Assembly: GCA_029204225.1 (NCBI GenBank)
Contig: CM055109.1
Span: forward strand, 2,786,145 to 2,850,144
Direction: 5' to 3'
DNA length: 64,000 bases
DNA from: Diphasiastrum complanatum
Lineage: Eukaryota > Streptophyta > Lycopodiopsida > Lycopodiales > Lycopodiaceae
Below are positions 34,961 through 47,400 of this stretch, piece after piece. Within the stretch, counting starts at the first letter, position 1; each line of letters opens with the position of its first letter. Below the pieces are notes generated by a model. The model did not search any database and was not told the origin of the DNA. It saw nothing but the letters and a program-made list of their open reading frames with translations. The translations under genes and the position numbers were made by a program.

Positions 34961-37900
34961 ATATTCACACGTGCCCTCTCATACCGATTGAAGAAGTGCT
35001 AGGAAATCAATATTCTTGTTGTGTTGAATTTGATAAATGCTGGCCTGGGAAGCTCATTTCGGCGCTGGAAAATCTGTATCTGAGTGCGTATTAAATTGGA
35101 GGAGATGCGCCTTCGCCCAAAAAACTGAAATTGCTGAAAAATGAAAATCAGAGAGCTGAACGTTAAAAAAATCAGCGATAGAGGCACTGAAATCCCTGCT
35201 AAAAAGATGCGCTGATTTGCGAGAAAAGTGTGTCCCAAACTAGTATGCAATGAAGCGCTGAAGCATTGGGAGAGCCATGTCCACCTTCCCACCAATGAGA
35301 CATTCATCAAACACAACATTTTGATTGGCTATTATTTGATGTCCTCCACATGCATGCCCTTGTCCACTTGATCAACCTAAAGCTAATATGTGGTTCTTAT
35401 ATGGTCTCATGGATATTCTTTCCACTCTTGTTGTCCTAAGCATTCAAAGCTCAAATTCTCTCTCTTTTCTCACTCCCAATCTTTTAGAAATAACAATGAA
35501 AGATGTTGAGTCCTTTGGACATTAGGATGGACGTTAGGTTGCCCATACAATCCTCTGGCCTTGGTTATGACAAACCCTTAACCTTTCACGTCACCTTGAT
35601 TGACCTTCGGATTTCCTCTTTGTATTTCACTAGCTCTTCTTACCCTATGAATGGTTACCACCAATAGAAATGATACAGGGATTCTAGGTTTTTTTGCAGT
35701 CCTCGTTGGACAACGCCATTTTGATATCACCTTGCAAACAATGCGTCTGCTCCTTCTTGCCCTTGAGGCCTTCTAATCAAACACTTGTAGAAACATAGGA
35801 ATCCACTAGGGTATAATGTGTTTTTATGGGTTTTTGGGGTTTAGACGTGCATCAGTAAAATTTCATTATTTCAAATTTTTGAAAGAAGAAAGTTCTTGTT
35901 TCTTGCATGCTAATCCTACCTCCTGCTCACAAGAAATAGGCTCTACAACAACTACAACAGTGCCACTAAATTGCTCATGTACATTGCCGGCTATAATAGG
36001 CTTTAGTTCTTCCAAAATCTGCTTTGATATAGCCTCCATAGTATCAACCTTGGTCGCAATTGCATCTGTTCTTTGAGAAATGGCTTGACTCATTGGTGGC
36101 ATCCACAATTGACAAAATTGGAATTAGCAAGCTCTAGAGTGAAAATTTTCAGTATTCTGAAAAGCAAGTCAAAGCAATTTTCAGAAAGCTTCTATTTCAA
36201 ATTAGCCTAAAACTAACCATTAGGCAAACTATGTCTTGGAGCTCAAATCTATCAACAAGTTGAAATTTTCCCTCTATTTTTAAGCACAAATTGCTCTTGG
36301 AGGCTCTGGAGTTCAGGCACCCTAAACAGTGGCACACAACTCCAAATTGGCAAAATCAACTCCTTTTTTGTAAGGTGCTTGTTAACTCTTGGCCATCCAA
36401 AAGGAGAGGTGCTAAGCTTTTCGAGAAGCTAGAAAGTAGGTGCACATACTCGTAAGGACCTAGAAACTAGTTGGCTCTTCCTGAAGATAAGACTTGTCTT
36501 TGACATTGAAATCTCCGCCTTCGCAAATTGCTTTGATATTAAATAATGACGCAACACAAGAATAGCACACAACAAGATAAAGCTTTGACATTATTGATCT
36601 TCTGCGAGTGCTGCTAGCCTTCACCCAACCATTTGCTGCGTAGGAACTGATATGAATGTCTCTCTGAGGCTCACATATCCAAACCCTGAAGCACCCCAAA
36701 ATCTTGATGTACCTTAAGCCAACAAATGGCATATATGCAATTCAGCGAGTAACCATGCCAGTTGGCACCATGCTGACACATAGGCATGATACATAGAAGC
36801 TAAAATTGACGGACAAATGTTCCCCGTGTGTTGAACCAACTGTTCCATACTGCATAGGACACGTGTTCGTTTGACCAGTCAACTCCTACCGTTTAGGATC
36901 TCAGTCCAGCAGACTACTAATTACACATGTCAGTTCCAAGCTATAGTGATTTTGTAATATCAATTTACAATCTTGTTGAGCCAAGTTAACGATTTATGTT
37001 TACATTTTTACAAGCTTCCAAAGGATAAAGAAAGTTATATCATTGATAAGATGTAAAGTTCAGCTTCGACTCTCTATGTACTAAACTCTTTCAATCTTGT
37101 TTCTGGTCCACAAAACTTACCACTATGTTTCTAGTATTTTGTCTTTGTTTCGGTAACCGTATACATATTATGATCCTTGTTCTTATTTATTTTATTTTAT
37201 TTTATATTTATATTTTATTTTTAATTAGATTTATAAATTTATAAATTCAAATTTTGAATTTCATTTTATTTGAAATTTGAATTATTATCGTTATCATTAT
37301 TTTTTCTTTTTCTTACTGGTTGTCTTTTGCTTCTTAGTCAACATTGGGTCTACCCAAGAGAATCCGGATTCCTTCGAAACCCAGTTAGCAACTTATGCTT
37401 GGGTGCTGATGAGACATAAGCAATGCTGTTTGGCTAAGATTTTTTTTTTATTGAATTTTATATTATTGTTTTGACTAAGATCCTTTGACTTTTTGAGTTA
37501 CTCGTATATTGTTTCTAGGTTTTACCTTATGACATCACTGACTTCTCTACATAAATTTGTGAAATTGGATATATTCTAATGTCACAAATAGATATTTAAA
37601 ACTTATCAATAACGGTATCAAGAAGATCTAGCCATGATCCATTATATCAATACAAAGCGTTTTTAGAACAAGCATACTGTCCAAAAACACGGTTTTGGCA
37701 CTTTGTTCAATTCGATATGTGGTCATCATCTTTCTGAAAGTCTAAAATCAAACAGTAGAACACCACATTGACCGGATCTAAAGCCACAATCCTTGACTCT
37801 TATCAGGAATCAGACATTCTGGTGGTGCCAAAAGCGACCGAATGTGCAGACCAATATGTTTATGTGGGATGGTTTAAGATCTGGAATATATGTGCTTAGA

Positions 37901-38067
37901 TTATGATTTGGGAATGGTCGCAAAAACATTCTGATGTCATTGGTGATAGGTAACAGGGACTTGAATTTTTTCTTGCATTTCTTGAAGCCATGATTACATA
38001 TATGTATCACCATGTACATTGAACTTAACTCTTTAGTCTATTTTCTAATGCATTTCGGAATTTGCAG
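34961..38067. other. Region upstream of VPS38, no gene assigned
   Basis: Open frames on the minus strand at 34999-35319, 35866-36108 (IATKVDTMEAISKQILEELKPII, coiled-coil-like, perhaps an old retroelement gag N-terminus) and 36460-36732 match no family with confidence. 37180-37320 is extremely AT-rich. The last kilobase before 38068 should hold the 5' UTR and promoter of VPS38. The good acceptor TTTGCAG at 38061-38067 implies an upstream non-coding exon that I could not place. Confidence 0.4.
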
Positions 38068-38077
38068 AGGCATAAGA

Positions 38078-39858
38078 ATGGAGCCAAGAGAAGCCTTACA
38101 AAGAAATACATCATCTGAAACTAAAGGAAAGGGAGGCCTAGGATCACAAATGCAAGCAAAGGATCTTCAAGACAATGTCAAAGTAATTGATTGGTTGAAC
38201 TTTGAAAATTCTTTGGCAAACCTATGTGGCACAGCTAAGGTGCTAGCTAGAGCTCGGCTGGAGAAAGAGGCTCTGGCTCAGAAGCTGGAAACTTCACTTG
38301 AAGTAAATCTTTGCGTGTTATTTAGGAAAGATTGTTTCATCTGTTTCAACACATTTATTAAGGTCAATTGAAACGTTACAGTAATGTTGTCCTGCGTAGG
38401 GCTGAAAGATGATCATATATCGACCTCTGCAGTTTTCCCGTTGAAAGGGATTGTATGCATTAATTTCAATCTCTTCTACTGCACCATCATTCTTCAGTTT
38501 CATATTTAATCTAGAAAGAAATTTTTTGTTCTTGATGTAGCATTTTGTTGTTTAAACGATTTACCTTTGCAAGCTGCACCTGCAATCGTATGCCTGTCTT
38601 AAGATTTACGAGAGTTTGCATAGTTGTTGCTTGAACTGTTATTTCTGGCCAATTGGCTTAGCAGTTTCATGTACTACAAGCCTCATATAAACTATCTGTA
38701 AATTTTTTTTGTTGGCCTGATCTTTTTGGTTCCAGCTGATTAGGAATTCAGCAAGTGTTTGCACTTATAAGTCCTAAAATATACTTACGATCTTGTTAGA
38801 CTTCATGTATCTGAGGACCAACGACTGAGATTGATCTTTTAACAACTGTACAAGTTTCTTACATTTCCATTTTACATTTGCTCTTAACTTTGTAAATCAT
38901 AAAGCATCTTGAACTTTCTCTTGTAAGGGGGTTCTATTCCTGACACAATATTCCAATTCATACAAACTCTGGGCATGATTGAAAACCATAGTCAAAGATG
39001 CAGCCCGCGTTCCGGAACGCGATCCGGAACGCGTTCCGGATCGCATTCTGGAACGTGATCCGGGATTTCCCATTAGGGTTTCCCGGAACGCAATTTTTTT
39101 TTGTTTTTTTTGATTTCAAACCTGCCAATATGGGGTATCATGTGAAAGGATTTCAAAAGAGCGGTTCTATTGCTTGGTTTCAGATAGTTAAGCCCCAACA
39201 TTTGCTAGTCACTTTATCAGATATTGAAGCAAATTCGTTTTGCAGATATAACATTGGCTAATCATTTGATTTGTATCTGCCTCAGTATTTCTGCTGCTAT
39301 TCATTTGTCATTTGGATTGCAACTAGCTGTGGATCCCTCCACAATGACAAAAAAATTTGCAAATTTTTTTGCGATCCGAGACAGAGTTTTTGGTCCCGGA
39401 TCGTTGGCGATCCGGATTGGACGATCCGGGTCGTTTTTGCAGCGGATTGCGATCCGCTGCAACACAGAACATAGTTATGTAGTGCGTGAGACGGGCATTT
39501 CAGAAGCCCGTTTCTCGACCAAAATGGGTCAGAATGTACTGATCCATAATGTGTTTAGGTTTTTTGAAAATATACCTAAAATATGCCCTATGCCCTAAAA
39601 TAACCTGAAAACCTAAAGAAGTACTTAAAAAGTGTACGCTTCTGAAATTTGCATGTGACTCAGCTGATTGCTAAAGGCAGAAAGGTTTTCGTTTATGTTG
39701 AAATCTCATCAGGGCAGGCATAGCACTGATCCTAACAAACTTTTCTCTTTCCTTATAATTATCCATAAATTTCTTGTCACACAACAACATCACGACTTTT
39801 ACTACCACAATCTTATTTCTTGCTATAGTGGTACAGCCACCTAAAGAATCGTGTTTTT

Positions 39859-39901
<43 letters not shown>

Positions 39902-41083
39902 TAGAGAAAGAAAGAAAGCTTTATTAATGTCTTTTCCATGCAAAAGGCATATAAGACTGAAGAGGTAGTACAACAGAGTAAATGGAACTCGGACGGGACA
40001 ATGCCGTCAACAGAAAACTAAACTTAAACTAATACGTAAAATGTAAATCGCTATGTAAAGAAAGCTCATCTCTCACGCATGAGAGGAAATAAATGGCCGT
40101 AACTCAAAACATATCTCACGTAGGAGAGGGAGAAGAATCTGGAATTTTAAGTTCTGCAATTTTAACCAAGACCGGGTGTCCGTCTCGAAAGAGAGTCTGG
40201 AAACCATTGGCCTTAGCATCTGCGATAATTTTCTTTCTCTCAGTCCATTGAATGGGCGTCAAGTCTTTATCCATAAAAATAGTAGATCCCTTCAGGCAGC
40301 CCTTTTTACGCAGAACCTTTTGACGAAGCAAAGCATCCTTGAATCGCAAAAACACTGTGGTGGGTTGGAGCTTACCCACCTTAGCAGCAGATATAACATC
40401 CTCTTTGAGAGCAAAGGTGGAATGAATAAAAGCCTTTGCCTCAGGCCACGAGGTCCTTACCTGCAAAAGAAGCTCCCCTAACCCTGACATTGCGTTTTTG
40501 ATGTTCTTGAATAGATTCAGAAATAACCTGCTTAGAACCCTTGAGCACGTCGGCCCAAGAACTCTTCGATTGCTGAAGTTGCTGCTCCAAGGAGTGAACC
40601 CGTTCTTGTAGCTGGTCTTCTGAATCTGCATTGCCGCTTCCTTTTTCTTCCTCTTCATCTGATTCCAGTTCATTCTTGAGGTAAGTAACATCAACCTCAA
40701 GAATGCCAACTTTGCCCTCCTGTAGGGCCAAGACCGTGTTCTCCAGAGTGGAGATTTGGAATGCTTGTTTCTTGATAATCGCAAGCAAGGATGCATTGTC
40801 CTCATGAAGAGAACCAATGATACTGGGGGAAACTAGATAAAAATTCAGCCGAAAGAGATGGAGACCAAGGGGGGGATGAAGATGAAGGGGTGAAAGAGGG
40901 AGAGGAGGAAGAAAGAGTAGAGGGGGTAGTGGTAGTAGGAGAAGAGATGGAGCTTGCGGGAGTGGAGGGTAGGGGCGAGGGAGAGGAAGCAGGAGAGGGA
41001 GGGGGCAAGGTAAAGGGATTTGGAGCTGTAGTAGGGATGGCTGAGAAGACAAAGGGAGAAGGGGGAGCGGTTTTCTTCTTCCC

Positions 41084-41144
<61 letters not shown>

Positions 41145-41367
41145 TTTAGAAATTGTTCATGTTACAGGCACGCTCTAAATCACTGCGGCGAGCATCAGGG
41201 TAGGCATAGCACTGATCCTAACAAACTTTTCTCTTTCCTTATAAATATCCATAAATTTCCTGTCACACAACAGCATCACGACTTTTACTACCACAATCTT
41301 ATTTCTTGCTATAGTGGTACTGTGTGAATGTTGACGGTTCAATACAGCCACCTAAAGAATCATGTTT

Positions 41368-41424
<57 letters not shown>

Positions 41425-44400
41425 TTTAGAAATTGTTCATGTTACAGGCACGCTCTAAATCACTGCGGCGAGTGGATAACTTGGAGTTTTTACAGAAGGA
41501 GCTTGAATCGAGAAAACTAAGGCTTGAAAGTTTAAAAATTTCATTAGAGAAGAATATAAAGCAGGTTGCAAAAGATAGGGAGCTTCTCCTTCCTTCAGCA
41601 CAGTCTTTGCTGATTTCTTCACGAGCCTTGATTTCAGCACAAGGCCGCGTACAGGTTATTTATGATGGTTTTATGCCAAGTTACTTTTCACTGTGGATTT
41701 ATGTTTACCATGTAGCATTTATATCGGCAGTTTAACCATAATACTTAAAATACTTATGATTTTTATTTTTCTATTAAAATATCTGAAGTCATATACTTTA
41801 GCCAATAAAAAGGTTGAGAACTTGAATAAGATGCCAATAGATTTGTGAAAATTTTGAATGGTGATTACTTTCTTTCTTCATAACAGTAGGTGACTCTGGC
41901 TTCATACTGTTTGCAGTTTCATTTTGAATCATATGATCAATATAGTGCTGACAATTATTTCTTGCTATGCGTAGGTTTAAAATTATCGTTTTTATGGTCT
42001 TTATGTGTTAACTTGGGAATTATTACCTTGATGAAAGGCTACGTATGGAGTTGAGGTCGAGCAATTATTTATCAAGTCAATGAACAATGCTTGATCCCAT
42101 TTTGATTGAGCTTAGATTGACAATAGTAGTGTTCCGTGGGTGCAGGAAGCCAATAGATTATTAGCTGGAGAGGGGGGTTATCTTCATTTGATTCAGCTAA
42201 GAAAGCTGCTATTTATTAGACGATGCTTCATGGTTGCTCAAGTTGCTGTGTTGTATCCACTTGCACGCTGTAATTGTGCTGGCATTGCTGCAACTAAATA
42301 TGCGTGTTCTAGCCGTATGCACTCACATCCATAAGGTTTCAACTCCATATAGCGATTTGCATATCGGGTGTACCGTGTGTTTAACTTGTCAATTTTCTCT
42401 TGCTTATGCTTAGCTTAATCTCATGTTTTTTATTTTGTTATATACATTTTGCACGTTCCTCATGTTCAGGCTTACCGCTCAGTGATTCTTTAGGGAAACA
42501 TTTCTCTGATGATGAAAGTACTTCTAAAAGGGGTAATTTACCGCTGAACATCTTGGGCTTGCATATACTGACTCCAAGGATCGAAGCGTCCAGACTTTCT
42601 GTTGACAAACAGAATCATGAAGGCACTGCTACAGCACTGGGCTATGTTGCGCATGTGAGTTAGTTGTCTATTTCCTGAAAAGACTGCGGCAAAATTGTTA
42701 TCATAAGTCCGAAAAATAAGTATTCTCTGTCAAGCTAAATTTCTTCTCCTGCTTTGGTTTTCTTCTGTTTTGAATATACATTTTGTTAAAAAATTGTTGA
42801 TGGTCCATCGATGCACGAGGTCAAGAAAGCAAGAGAAAACTTTTGACAGATCTATAAATATTCTCCTTCAACGTTTGTAGTGGACAATCTGACAAGAGCA
42901 TGAATGCGGGACTATGTTATCTTCTTCAGTCCTCGGTCATACAAAAGTTACAATTTCCAAAATCTTGCCCTTGCAACGTTCTTTGTTAGAAATCTAGCGT
43001 TGCCTCAATTGGTGACAACCCGCAATCAGAAATCGTGGTGTGCAACCAGTTTATGTGCATTGTGGTGATAGATTAATGTGAAAACTACTGTGAACGGCTC
43101 CACTGTAAATTGCAATTTTCAGAAAGCTGTTTTTTGGTCAAAAATGTACTGTTTTGTGAATTTTGATGTATTCCATCAATTTCAACACTGATTCAAAGAA
43201 TGGGTGCCTTTTTTGAAGTGTTTGATTGTGATTTATGGGGGATATTGAGCCCATTCAGTCCAATTTACTGTGTGCTGAAATTATTGTCAGATTATCAAAG
43301 ACACTTCATTGACAAGTTTAATAGTGAAAGTTTTGACACTTGGTAAGTCGAGATGAGACTTCTTTTAATAGAGAAAAATCTTTGTTGAATCGATCAACTG
43401 ATCATAGTTGCCCGTTCTGGAACGTGGCTAACTTTTTTTTTGGAGCTATTTAACAAAGGAAAAATTTGTAGCCAAGCATAAAATTTCCAGCATAAAGCAT
43501 TCTAACTAGAGCTTGAAAATAAATCCCCAAGAGAGCTCAATATACAAAAACATACGGTGAATTGACACAAAAATGTGGCATAATGAAGCTTGGAACGTTT
43601 CAAATATTTATCACAAGTCAGCTCTCAAAATCGAGATCAAACTTGGTTTCCTCATTTTAAAGACAAATCAACCTAGAAGTGCATTGGCCTTCACTGGGTG
43701 ATGAATATTGGCCTCAAAAGGACACAATTTATATTCAGTTTATGAGAATGAACTCTAAGTCCCAAACAAAGACCGGAAAGCCACAGTTCATGCCCTCAAA
43801 TATCTGCTATGCTCAGCTCAATTACGAAAGAGGTCATTAGAGGATGTAATGAGACTTGAAGTTCCCCATCTTTTGAATGTATACCAAGAACAGCACGAAC
43901 AAACATCTTCAACAACACAAAGACAGACTCTACAGACATCTTGGGGAAATCCAAGTTCGCAGAAAATACTGAATGCAGCAATAAGGTGTTCATAATCAAT
44001 CTCTGATCCATGCTACTGCCATATCAAATCAAAGAAGTATGCAGCAATGTGTAAAGAAATCAACACTTAGAGGAATTTAGCTCTCCAGAAGTACAGTGTA
44101 TACCAAGCTATAGGTAAACTTAAAAACCCTAAACCCAAGCATCCTTGTTCACAAAGTTACCAAAATCAAAAAAATCAAGAACAAATAACTCATTACTAAA
44201 TGCTCTTGCATGATTTAGCTTGTCTAAAAGGATGGGATAAGTATGGAAAGGTAAGTGAATAATTTTGTGTTTTTTGGATGCACGTCTGTTTATATTGGTC
44301 TGTCTAGGTTTGGCGAATTTCCAAATATACCCTTTGCACGATCAGGTGGTGGGTGTTAGATCACTGTTAATTGCCTGACTGGTTGGTTTATGGCAACAAT

Positions 44401-47400
44401 GGACACCGGTCTTACTCAATATAGTCTTGCGGAACTGGGAAATGACATCATAGATGCACAGAAACGCGTTTCTCCTCCCAGAAACGTGAAAAAAAAAACC
44501 AGTTTATTAAAATTTTTTTGCCCATCTTCACGGCCAGAATTGCGCCAGCCGTGGAGGAGCTAAATTGTTTTATTTTGATCTACAAGTGTCCGATCGAGGC
44601 GTGTGCATAGTCAGCAGGCATCTACTCTGCGATGCGGAGGTGGTGTGCATGGTGCCAGGGGGATCTAAGCTTCGCGCAGATCGAAACGATCAGCTTTCGA
44701 TTTTTGGTCAATGTAGGCTTGTTTTTTTGCAAGTGTTGACATTGAGCTGTAGGCAACCAAATCAAGCGTAGTTTGGCTCTATACCACCTTTCTTCATGCC
44801 CACGGTGATTCCTACGGGGTCAGTTTCCACCATTACGGCACGCCTTGCGAGATTTGAACACCACAATCCAAATGCTTGTTTTTTTTTGCCGTTTTTAGAA
44901 AATGGCTTGTGGGCAACCGATTTAGGTGATGTCTGAGCCTAGAATGCATTTCCACATGCCTGCAGAGACTCCTGTGACCTCCGTTCTGCCCGTCTACGTC
45001 CGTACCACAAATTTCAATTTTCGTGCCCTAATTCCATGTTTTTTAGGGTTTAGGCGTAGAGCATCGTGCAAGCATCTGCCAGTAGCGTGGTTTAGGCCTG
45101 CTTTGGACTCCTTTATGCCTGCAAGGACTCCCACGCTAGCGTCAGTCGCCCATTTTTGCTCACACTGGAATTATTCTATCCCTCGCCCTGTCTCGTGTGT
45201 TTTTTGGCACTTGCTATGATCTTACTAGAATCAATGTGACGCGTGCTCGAATGTGTTCAGCTCTGTTTTAGGTTGGTAATGTTTTTCAATGTAGTGTGTT
45301 TTCTTCTACTGAACGGTTGTCTGCTTGTTTTTGTTCGCAGGTTTGATCTCGTGTTGACACGATGCTGGTGCAGGGCCGAGGCCTTTGGGGCGAGGTTGAG
45401 CTTACTGAGGAGGATGTGGCTACACACCATGGCACGGGAGTCCGTAGATGGAGATGCTTGCATTGTGGTGGTCTCTTCACAGGATCACTTACCAGGGTTA
45501 GGGCTCACTTACTGAGGGTCAGAGGGCCGGGTGGGCGGGCATTGGGCATATATGATTTCTCCAGGATTTCTGATGAGGAGAGAGAGAGAGGTTGTCTATT
45601 ATGTACGGGCATGGTGCTGCATCACAAGTTTCCGGACAGGGACAGGGAGCAGGAGCAGCTGCAGGTTCACAGGCAGGGCTCACAGGTAGGCAGGCACGGC
45701 CTACTATGGGTGTAGAGCCTGGTATAGCGAGTTCTGGGTAGGGTTTAGGTGCAGTGCATGGTCCAGGCGGGGCCACTCCAGTTCCACCCGCAGCAGCAGG
45801 GCTTAGTTCAGAGGGGAGAGCGTCACATGAGCGGGTTGGATCAGCGGCAACGGGTCCTTCTCGTCCCTCCTCTTCTTCGGCGGCAAATGCAGCACATGGT
45901 TCGACAGGTCCTCTCAGAGAGAGTGATACACCCATAGATCAGCCTTCCGGTTCGCGTGTTAGACCACGAGCACCATGTGCACAGCAGAGAGAGGTTAGGC
46001 CCAGACAGTAGACCCTTGATCGATGGGGTGGCACAGAGAGCAGCAGGCCCGGTGCACTCGACTTGTTGGCTAGTTCTTTTACGAGTGCGGCATTCCTTTT
46101 GCTGTTGCTGACACTTGGGTGTTCAGGGAGTTTTGCGCACAGATGGCAGCCGTGGATGCTACACATGGACGCCTCCCAGACGAGAGGCATTGCGAGGTAG
46201 GATGCTTTGTCAGGAGGAGGAGACCATCACGCGGGAGCTGAGTTCCATTCGCTCAGCTTGGCAGATGTAAGTACTTTGTTTCCATAAACCCATTGCATGC
46301 GTTTAGGGTTGACTCGTGGCGCAATTTTTGCATGTGGCTAATGGGTGTTTTGTGGCAGGTATGGATGTATGATATTGAGTGATGGATGGACCGACATTCG
46401 TCGGCGATCCGTCATCAATGTCTTGGTTTCTTGCCCGCTTGGCACAGTATTTCTACGTGGCGTGGATGCCACTCGAGGTGGTGACGCCATCACAGCCGAT
46501 TTCATATGGGAGGTTATTAGAGATGTTATTGTTGACATTGGGGTGGAGCATGTGGTTCAGGTTGTCACGGACAACGCTTCGAACTGCAAGCAGATGGGAG
46601 AGATTATGACGAGGGAGCACCCCAACATTGTGTGGACACCTTGTGCTGCGCATTGCATAGACTTGCTCATCCATGACTTGTGTGCACTTCCATGGATCAG
46701 AGAGGTATTGGTTTTTCCATTTGCTATGCTATCTTGATTGACGCCTGCTCCATGCTGCTAAACACATCTTAACCACTGTCTAAATTTTTTACTGGATGTC
46801 TGTGTTGCAGGTCACTTCTACGGCCATGCGCCTGGTCACTTTTGTTACCAGGAAGGGGTGTGTGCTGGCCCTATTCCGCACCTTCTCGCACCTAAACCTG
46901 AAGAAGCCAACACCCACACGCTTTGCCTTTTACTTCTTGGTGCTAGAGTGATTAGTAGTAGTGAAGGACGCATTGCGGCATTGCGGCAGATGGTTTCCAG
47001 CGAGTCCTTCTGAGAGTTCATGGACGTCCCACATGCGGCGTTTTTCCGGTCCACCGTGTTCGGTGAGCAGCTCTGGACACGTGATGAGGAGATTATTGGG
47101 GTCCTTCTACCCATTTTCAGAGTGCTGCGCCTGGTAGACCGTGAGGGGTGCACTCTCGGCCTCATTTACGAGTTCATGGACCGCATCGGCGAGGGGATTC
47201 TAACGTCAGCCTTGGACGAGCACAGGTACGACTCTTCATTGTCTAGTTTGTTATTTCTCACTCAAGTCTGATTCGTTTCTTTTATGCTATGGCAGCTATG
47301 GTTACATGATTTTTTTTTATTTGTCTGCTGCAGGAGGCGCGAGATCTCACGTATCTGGGAGGCCAGATGGGACTACTTCCACCGACTCATCCACGCCGTA

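Larger units (their letters stand above)
39707..41472 (+). repeat. Tandem duplication spanning VPS38 intron 1/exon 2 boundary
   Basis: Copy 1 is 39707-39898 plus 41089-41192, and copy 2 is 41193-41472. Each copy starts CATCAGGG(C/T)AGGCATAGC, passes through TCACACAACA(A/G)CATCACGACT, GCCACCTAAAGAATC and a (GA)n tract, and ends with GATGTTTAGAAATTGTTCAT, an ACAG acceptor and the first 25 nt of exon 2. Copy 1 is split inside its (GA)n tract by a LINE derivative. Copy 2 carries the true acceptor (exon at 41448) and a 24-nt block lacking in copy 1. Reading from the decoy acceptor at 41167 meets TAG after 11 codons. Confidence 0.9.

Noticed and set aside
39774-39968. Plus-strand frame with long (RE)n repeat
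   Set aside because: It is a direct translation of the (GA)n microsatellite.
41168-41192. True start of VPS38 exon 2
   Set aside because: This is the duplicated acceptor. The frame runs into TAG after 11 codons, whereas the copy at 41448 continues into conserved coiled-coil sequence.
40890-41327. Plus-strand 145-codon Glu/Gly-rich frame
   Set aside because: It is the antisense of the Pro/Leu-rich LINE ORF1 N-terminus plus a microsatellite. The minus-strand frame carries the family-like motifs.
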